Source: Burkholderia sp. Leaf177 (GTDB lineage Bacteria > Pseudomonadota > Gammaproteobacteria > Burkholderiales > Burkholderiaceae). From it: a stretch of DNA of 64,000 bases. Below are positions 58,830 through 64,000 of the stretch, one piece after another. The DNA is taken from positions 125,006-189,005 of the forward strand of contig NZ_LMPF01000023.1 in the NCBI RefSeq assembly GCF_001424345.1, read 5' to 3'. The notes under the pieces were generated by a model. The model saw nothing but the letters and a program-made list of their open reading frames with translations. It made no database searches and was not told where the DNA came from. How positions within the stretch are numbered: position 1 is the first letter of the stretch; each line of letters opens with the position of its first letter. The translations under genes and the position numbers were made by a program.

Positions 58830-60235
58830 CGCTTCGGCGCGTAGTTCGCCATGTGCTCGAAAAACCTGAGTGCGCGCGGGTCGTCGGCGTGGGCCGTATT
58901 GATGCGGACCCACGCCGAGCTCTCCCCGTTCGGCCGATAATAATTTCCTGGCGCGAGCGTGATCCCGAACTTGAGCGCCTGCTCGACCAGCACCATGGAA
59001 TCGTCGATGTGCGGCACGCGCGTCCAGATGAAATTGCCGCCGCTGGGTTCATCGAATACTTCCCAGCCATGTTCCTCGATCCGCTGAACGGCCGTGGATA
59101 ACGCATCGCGCACTCTTCGCCGCAGCCGCTCCAGGTATTTTCTATACGTCCCGCGCTCGAGCAGCGCCGCCACCACGCATTCGCTGAAACGCGAACCACC
59201 GAGACTGGTGAGCACTTTTACATCGACGAGATCCTTCACCAGCTCGCGCTTCGCGGCCAGATACCCAATGCGCAGCGACGACGACAAAGTCTTCGACAAC
59301 CCGCCGAGATAGATCACGTGATCGAGCTGATCGAGCGACGCAAGCCGTTGCGTCGGCGTTGCCTGGAAGTCGGCGTAGATATCGTCTTCCACGATGGTGA
59401 AATCGTGCTGCTGCGCCAGCTGCAGCAACTTGAACGCCACTTGCGGCGCAATGTTGGTCGCGGTCGGATTATGAAACACCGTGTTGATAAAGAACAGTTT
59501 CGGCTTGATGGTCTTTAACAGATGCTCGGCGAAATCGACATCGGGCCCGGTTGCAAGACGCGGCACGCCGACAATCTTCATGCCCTGCAGCTTGAGCAAT
59601 CCGAACAGGTTGTAATAACCGGGATCCTCCACCAGCACCGTGTCGCCGGGCTTCAGCATGAAGCGCACGATCAGGTCGAGTCCCTGGCTCGCGCCGCTCG
59701 TGACGATAATGTTCGAAACATCCGCCTCCACGCCGACGTGCGCAAGGCGCATCTGGATCTGATAACGCAGGTTTGCGTCGCCATGCGGCATCGCGTAATC
59801 GATGATGCTGCTCGGGTCTATCCGCATCACTTGCCGCACGGTTTGCGTGATGCCTTCCAGATCGCGCCATGCTTCCGGTACGAAACCGCTGCTGAGTTTC
59901 AGCGTCTCGCCGGGATAGTTGAACTGTTGCAGGATCTGGTTCGATTCCTCTTCGGCGAGGCGCGGATCCGACCCGCCGCCCGGCTCCTCGCTTCCCATGT
60001 GGTTCGCTACAAAAAATCCTGAGCCGTGCTTGGGCACGATCATTCCCAGCGACGAAAGCCGGTCGTATGCCTCGATCACCGGAAAGCGGCTGATCTGCTG
60101 GCTCGCCGCGAGCGCGCGGATGGACGGCAGTTTTGCGCCCGACAGCAACTGGCGCGTGCGGATCAGGTTCGTGATGCCCGACACGAGCTGGTCGGTCATC
60201 GGAACGCCGCTGCTTGCGCTGATTTCGAGGTTCAT
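58826..60235 (-). CDS. MocR-type regulator (GntR helix-turn-helix plus aminotransferase domain)
   Basis: 469 residues. The N-terminal GntR winged helix (about 10-80: LVSGITNLIRTRQLLSGAKLPSIRALAASQQISRFPVIEAYDRL) is joined to a fold-type I aminotransferase domain (120-465) that keeps the PLP lysine in YLGGLSKTLSSSLRIGYL, the Asn/Tyr cofactor contacts (VFHNPTATN, EDDIYADF) and an Arg for substrate carboxylate. MocR proteins sense PLP or amino compounds. It is divergent from the DUF2917 and aminotransferase genes and has a repeat-rich gap upstream. Confidence 0.92.
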   Translation of the reverse strand: MNLEISASSGVPMTDQLVSGITNLIRTRQLLSGAKLPSIRALAASQQISRFPVIEAYDRLSSLGMIVPKHGSGFFVANHMGSEEPGGGSDPRLAEEESNQILQQFNYPGETLKLSSGFVPEAWRDLEGITQTVRQVMRIDPSSIIDYAMPHGDANLRYQIQMRLAHVGVEADVSNIIVTSGASQGLDLIVRFMLKPGDTVLVEDPGYYNLFGLLKLQGMKIVGVPRLATGPDVDFAEHLLKTIKPKLFFINTVFHNPTATNIAPQVAFKLLQLAQQHDFTIVEDDIYADFQATPTQRLASLDQLDHVIYLGGLSKTLSSSLRIGYLAAKRELVKDLVDVKVLTSLGGSRFSECVVAALLERGTYRKYLERLRRRVRDALSTAVQRIEEHGWEVFDEPSGGNFIWTRVPHIDDSMVLVEQALKFGITLAPGNYYRPNGESSAWVRINTAHADDPRALRFFEHMANYAPKR

Positions 60236-60273
60236 CGTCGTCTGATCTTTGGAAGTGTGCAGGGAAAATCACT

Positions 60274-60305
60274 GAACAGTGCGGCACAACTGTTCGTGAC
60301 TGTAC
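60274..60305. promoter_or_regulatory. Candidate MocR operator with inverted and direct repeats
   Basis: GAACAGT (60274-60280) and ACTGTTC (60289-60295) form a perfect 7-bp inverted repeat spaced by 8. A third half site ACTGTAC (60299-60305) repeats the second one exactly 10 bp on. Direct-plus-inverted half sites one helical turn apart are typical of MocR targets. It lies between the MocR gene and DUF2917. Confidence 0.55.
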
Positions 60306-60383
60306 ATTTTCAAGATTGAAGTTTAAATAAATAATGCAGTCAAGAGGCCGTCTCTTTCTGAGCGGCCAGGATGGGAGAGCGAC

Positions 60384-60698
60384 ATGCGTGAAATCCGGAC
60401 CTTGGAGCAGCAACCCAGCGAGGCGCCAGCCTGCTGGCTGATCGACCGGCCTCATACCTTGACTGTGTGCCGGGGAACAGTGTGGGTCACCATTGAAGGC
60501 GACACTGCCGACTGGTGGCTGCGAGCAGGCGATACACTCGAACTTCCGCCACGATCAAAAGTGTGGATCAGCGCGTCGGAACCGGACAGCCGTTTCATGC
60601 TGGCATCGGCGCCGGTGTTTTCGAGCATGCGCCGCTTCGCATTGCCGCTTTACTGGATGCTGGCGCGTTTGGGTCAGCGCAGGACGCGGGCAATGTGA
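60384..60698 (+). CDS. DUF2917 domain protein
   Basis: 104 residues. The domain (about 15-75, ACWLIDRPHTLTVCRGTVWVTIEGDTADWWLRAGDTLELPPRSKVWISA) is a small beta fold resembling half of a cupin. Found in Burkholderia and relatives, often beside transporters or regulators; function unknown. It is the first gene after the MocR intergenic region and is followed 51 bp later by the aminotransferase, so both could be MocR targets. Confidence 0.85.
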   Translation: MREIRTLEQQPSEAPACWLIDRPHTLTVCRGTVWVTIEGDTADWWLRAGDTLELPPRSKVWISASEPDSRFMLASAPVFSSMRRFALPLYWMLARLGQRRTRAM

Positions 60699-60749
60699 AT
60701 GCATGGGGCCGGCCAGCCCTGACCATTCAATGAATGCAGATAAAAGAAT

Positions 60750-61988
60750 ATGAACGATCGAATTCCGTCCTTCAACTCTTCAGGTACATCCAGCGCATTC
60801 GGCGTGGCGTGTCCTTCGGTGCTGCCGCTTTCATCGATCCTTCCCGAAGAGCCGCTCCTCATGATGGGCGCCGGCCCCGTGCCGATCCCCGATGCCGTCG
60901 CGAAAGCCAACGGCGTGGTGATCAACCATCTCGGTTCGACCATGGCCGCGGTTATTGGCCAGGTTAAAACCATGGCGCGTTACGTGTTCCAGACGGAATC
61001 GAAATGGGTGATGGGCGTGGCGGGTCCGGGATCGGGCGCGATGGAAATGGCGATCACGAACCTGGCGTGGAAGGATTCGCGCGTGCTCAGCATCTGCAAT
61101 GGCTTTTTCAGCGAGCGCATGGCGGAAATGGCGCGGCGCACGGGCGCGGTCGTCGAGACGCTGAAAGTCAGCGACGGAAGCGCCGCCGATACGGCAAAAG
61201 TCGCGGAGGCAATCGAGCGCTTCCGGCCGGAAGTCGTCACCATCGTGCATGGCGAAACGTCTAACACGGTCTGGAACCGCAGCCTCGAATCCATCGCGGC
61301 GGTGGCGAGCGCGGCGGGTGCGCTGGTTGTCGTCGATGCCGTCTGCACGCTCAGTACCATGCCCCTGCCGATGGACGCGTGGGGTATCGATGCGGTCATC
61401 ACGGGCGGCCAGAAAGGTCTGTCGTCCATCCCGGGCGTGTCGCTGCTCGCGTTCTCCGAAAAAGCGTGGGACCGCATCACGTCGCGTCCCGTGCCGCATA
61501 CGCACTGGTGCTTCGACGCGTCGCTCGCGGCCAACTTCTGGCATAACGCGTCTTATCACTACACGGCGCCCGTGTCCGGCGTGCTCGCGCTGCATGAAGC
61601 GTTGCGTTTGGTCTGTGCTGAAACTTTGGAACGCCGTTTCGCGCGGCATCTGCGATGTTCGACGGCGCTGCAAGCAGGCGTCGAAGCGCTTTCCTTGAAG
61701 CTGTACGTGCCGAAAGAGAGCCGCCTGAATTCGGTTGTCGGTATCGAGGTGCCGAAGGGCGTGACCGGCGCGGATATCTGCGCGCATATCTCGCGCAAAC
61801 ATCATGTGGAAATTGCGGGTTCGTTCGGTGCTCCGATCGTGCGGATCGGGCAGATGGGCGAGCAATGCCGCGAGCATCATCTGTTCCGTACCATTCACGC
61901 GCTCGGCCGCACGATGGTCGATCTCGGCGTTCCGGTCGATCTTCCGAGCGGTGTCGCGGCATTGGAAAGGTCGTTATCGGCTGCTTGA
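60750..61988 (+). CDS. Class V aminotransferase: alanine- or ureidoglycine-glyoxylate type
   Basis: A 412-residue fold-type I PLP enzyme. GPVPIPDAVAKAN, VAGPGSGAMEMAITNLA, HGETSNTVWN, VVVDAVCTLSTMPLPMDAWGIDAV and the PLP lysine in TGGQKGLSSIPG fit the alanine-glyoxylate/serine-pyruvate family. The Gln before the Lys and the neighbourhood (oxalate/formate-type carrier, probable guanine deaminase) raise the option of (S)-ureidoglycine-glyoxylate aminotransferase of purine catabolism. Divergent MocR control is expected. A terminator follows. Confidence 0.85.
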   Translation: MNDRIPSFNSSGTSSAFGVACPSVLPLSSILPEEPLLMMGAGPVPIPDAVAKANGVVINHLGSTMAAVIGQVKTMARYVFQTESKWVMGVAGPGSGAMEMAITNLAWKDSRVLSICNGFFSERMAEMARRTGAVVETLKVSDGSAADTAKVAEAIERFRPEVVTIVHGETSNTVWNRSLESIAAVASAAGALVVVDAVCTLSTMPLPMDAWGIDAVITGGQKGLSSIPGVSLLAFSEKAWDRITSRPVPHTHWCFDASLAANFWHNASYHYTAPVSGVLALHEALRLVCAETLERRFARHLRCSTALQAGVEALSLKLYVPKESRLNSVVGIEVPKGVTGADICAHISRKHHVEIAGSFGAPIVRIGQMGEQCREHHLFRTIHALGRTMVDLGVPVDLPSGVAALERSLSAA

Positions 61989-62014
61989 TGATTTTGCTGG
62001 TCTCTTTATGAATC

Positions 62015-62038
62015 AAAGCCCGCTGAATGCGGGCTTTT
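62015..62038 (+). terminator. Intrinsic terminator after the aminotransferase gene
   Basis: AAAGCCCGC (62015-62023) pairs perfectly with GCGGGCTTT (62029-62037) and is followed by TTGC. Confidence 0.82.
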
Positions 62039-62462
62039 GCATTTCATGACTATCCCCGATTGAACGCATTAACAAAACAATTGAAGCGCGCCATATCAGT
62101 TACGGTCATCTGATTTCTAAAATAAACCGGGTCATTTAATAACTTCTCGTCGATCGATAATTAAAGGCTTGAAGAAGCGCTTGCCAGTTGTTAAGTTAGG
62201 CGAATTCCCAACCGATCCGTAAGCCGCTGCAGATCCTTGCTGCACATCCTTACCACGTATGCCACACAGGCACGAAGGCTGAACCGCACCATTCAACAAA
62301 GAGCAACGTACCGCATTTAATTTCGCTCATGAAAAATCCGTAACCAATACCGTCTTCGCGATTAATTCAACGCCTTATCGGCGTGAAGCTCCGGAATATT
62401 TCTAATTCATTTTAAATTGCGATCACCCGATCGCGGAGTTGCTTTTCGCCTGGAGAAAGTCC
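62039..62462. other. Upstream region of the MFS carrier
   Basis: About 420 bp between a terminator and the next gene, moderately AT-rich, without a convincing gene. CGATCACCCGATCG at 62419-62432 is a short imperfect dyad. No confident promoter boxes were chosen. Confidence 0.35.
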
Positions 62463-63746
62463 ATGAACACGGTTTCATCGAAACAAACATCGGCCGCCAC
62501 ATTCCAGCTCGGTGGTCCGCGAGCCTGGTGGATATGGGCGTTGTCGGTCGCGTTCGTCATCTATCTTTTCAGCGTGCAAACGGGATATTCGATCGTCAAT
62601 CCCGAAGTGAAAAAAAGCGCGTCGCTGAGCGTGGATCAGGTTGCCACCATCGCGGCTGTCTATACGTGGGTCTTCGCGGTTTGCCAGTTTTTCGGCGGCG
62701 CATTGCTCGACCGGCTGGGCGCGCACAAGGTCTTGCCCATATCCGTGGTGCTGGTCACCGCGGGCGTGTTCCTGTTCGCGAACGCGCAGAGCTACGGCAC
62801 GCTGCTCGTCTCGCAGTTCGTCATGGCCGTGGGCGCGTGCACCGGCTTCGTGGGCGCCGGTTATATAGGCGGGCAATGGTTCGGCATGGGGCGCTTCAAC
62901 TTCATGTTCGGGCTCGTGCAATTCGCGGCGTCGCTATCGTCGGCGTTTTCGGTCAACGCACTGCAATGGGGTCTCAGCGAAATTCCATGGCGCGAACTGT
63001 TCAATTTTGTCGGCGCGGCGGGCGTGGTGCTGTCCGTGCTCGCGTTCCTCTTCCTGAAAAATCCGACGCCGGTTGAATCCACCGGCGCCGGTGGCGCGGC
63101 CGCGTTTGTTCATTCCGTGCTCGATGCGCTTTTGCAAGTCGCAAAGATCCCGCATGTCTGGTTTTCCGCGCTGATCTGCGCGGCATTGTTCGGCAGCATG
63201 CTCGCCGGCGGCGTGGTCTGGACGCCGATGCTCATGGAAACACTCGGCGCGTCGCCCGGAACCGCGGCGTTCAGTTCGTCGCTGCTGTGGCTGGGACTTG
63301 CAGCAGGCTGTCTCGTCATCCCGGCTCTTTCCGACAGAATCGAACGGCGCAAGTTGCCGATCATCGTCGGCATCGCGGTGCAACTGGCTTGTCTGGGCGC
63401 GCTGTTATACGTGCCGTCCTTGCCCATTCCCGTTGCAATGGTGCTCAACTTCATTTTTGGCTTTGCCAACGCTGCGCACATGCTTACGTTCAGCAGCGCG
63501 GCCGACGTGGTGCCGCCGCAACTGATCGGTACATCGGCGGCATTTGTAAACGGCCTTGCGTTCATTGCGGGCGGCATCATGATCGCGGCGCCCGGCTCGA
63601 GAGTGGTGTCCGGCGTCGCTGCGGGACTGACCGACCATACGCTCGCCATTGCCGAATACGCCGCGGCGCCGATCCTCTACGCGCTGATTGCCGCGTTTGT
63701 CATCTCGCTGATCATGAAGGAATCGCATCCGGCCCGTCGCCACTGA
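62463..63746 (+). CDS. MFS transporter, oxalate:formate antiporter-like
   Basis: A 427-residue, 12-helix carrier. WIWALSVAFVIYLFSVQTGYSIVNPEV, the motif A equivalent GGALLDRLGAHKVLPISV, and GAGYIGGQWFGMGRFNFMFGLVQF in helix 5 place it near the oxalate/formate antiporter group and related purine-cluster carriers. ATG 62463 has TGGAGAAAG upstream. It lies 57 bp before the deaminase gene and probably imports its substrate or exports a product. A GCCGGCC/GGCCGGC hairpin sits between the two genes. Confidence 0.88.
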   Translation: MNTVSSKQTSAATFQLGGPRAWWIWALSVAFVIYLFSVQTGYSIVNPEVKKSASLSVDQVATIAAVYTWVFAVCQFFGGALLDRLGAHKVLPISVVLVTAGVFLFANAQSYGTLLVSQFVMAVGACTGFVGAGYIGGQWFGMGRFNFMFGLVQFAASLSSAFSVNALQWGLSEIPWRELFNFVGAAGVVLSVLAFLFLKNPTPVESTGAGGAAAFVHSVLDALLQVAKIPHVWFSALICAALFGSMLAGGVVWTPMLMETLGASPGTAAFSSSLLWLGLAAGCLVIPALSDRIERRKLPIIVGIAVQLACLGALLYVPSLPIPVAMVLNFIFGFANAAHMLTFSSAADVVPPQLIGTSAAFVNGLAFIAGGIMIAAPGSRVVSGVAAGLTDHTLAIAEYAAAPILYALIAAFVISLIMKESHPARRH

Positions 63747-63803
63747 CCTTTCCCCCGACACGAAAGCCGGCCGCCCGGCCGGCGCACTTTCCAGGAACTC
63801 GAC

Positions 63804-64000
63804 ATGACTTCACTCAAAGCATTGCGTGCCGACGTGGTGACCTTCAACGGCGACCCGTTTCTTCAGGCGCCCGAGCAATGCCTCGTGCACATCCCTGATG
63901 CCATCGTGGTGCTCGACAACGGCAAGATCGTCGATATCGGCCCTGCAGCCGAAGTGACACCGCGTCTGCCTGCGGGAACCCAGGTTCAGCACTATCCGGA
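63804..64000 (+). CDS. guaD: Guanine deaminase-like amidohydrolase, N-terminal part
   Basis: The first 65 codons are present and the gene runs off the window. The start MTSLKALRADVVTFNGDPFLQ, then CLVHIPDAIVVLDNGKIVDIGPAAEVTPRLPAGTQ, matches the N-terminal beta domain of guanine deaminase, with the typical FxGDPF motif and the second strand VVLDNGKIVDIG. Guanine deaminase converts guanine to xanthine. The metal-binding HxH lies beyond the window, so this call rests on the leader domain and the neighbouring carrier. Confidence 0.7.
   Translation, partial: MTSLKALRADVVTFNGDPFLQAPEQCLVHIPDAIVVLDNGKIVDIGPAAEVTPRLPAGTQVQHYP

Overview
The window reads as a chromosomal segment of a Burkholderiaceae bacterium, most likely Caballeronia or Paraburkholderia. 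This is inferred, not tested. It rests on fairly high G+C with strong GC3 bias (which creates long antisense ORFs), a beta-proteobacterial flhDC locus, a classical 16-strand porin, DUF2968 and DUF2917 proteins, and a NasA nitrate reductase fused to a CysJ-like flavoprotein. No rRNA, tRNA, CRISPR array, insertion sequence or prophage was seen.

Layout. 1-9.5 kb: end of a PepSY protein, a divergent ArsR regulator/MFS exporter pair, an alkyladenine DNA glycosylase, the flagellar master regulator flhDC with a long complex upstream region, a purine nucleoside permease, a GNAT-like protein and a very large MscS channel. 9.5-25.2 kb: a CDF transporter with selD, an SDR/MFS/IclR catabolic unit, a glycosyltransferase, a Tat-exported Gfo/Idh/MocA oxidoreductase, an acyl-CoA dehydrogenase, an acyltransferase, and an amidohydrolase/MFS/semialdehyde dehydrogenase/HAD operon.

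25.2-36.7 kb is a complete nitrate assimilation locus. The narK-nirB-nirD-nasA operon is transcribed leftward; cobA (siroheme synthesis, the NirB cofactor), nasT (ANTAR antiterminator) and nasS (nitrate sensor) are transcribed rightward. The narK-cobA intergenic region is the most striking part of the window. Two divergent sigma-54 promoters share a central pair of NtrC-type sites. Each predicted transcript begins with a two-hairpin ANTAR target (hexaloops with A1 and G4) whose second hairpin overlaps the 5' arm of an intrinsic terminator. This implies two-layer control: nitrogen limitation through NtrC/RpoN, and nitrate/nitrite through NasS-NasT antitermination, applied to both arms.

36.8-49.7 kb: a BrkB-type membrane protein, a major porin with tandem terminators, the four-gene Anbu (ancestral proteasome) operon with its own excellent sigma-54 promoter, a secreted hydrolase, a secreted nuclease, an Ogt methyltransferase, an OmpA lipoprotein and a DUF2968 protein. 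50-57.7 kb: a KaiC-like double ATPase translationally coupled to a CheY-like receiver, small stress-type proteins, a degenerate UbiB/ABC1-like pseudokinase, and an AT-rich ~1 kb gap ending in another sigma-54 promoter ahead of an unknown helical protein. 57.7-64 kb: an AI-2E family permease, a MocR regulator divergent from DUF2917 and an alanine/ureidoglycine-glyoxylate type aminotransferase, an oxalate/formate-type MFS carrier and the start of a probable guanine deaminase. This last set suggests purine catabolism.

A recurring theme is nitrogen and RpoN: four sigma-54 promoters were found by eye, two on the nas locus, one on the Anbu operon and one on the unknown gene at 55.5 kb.
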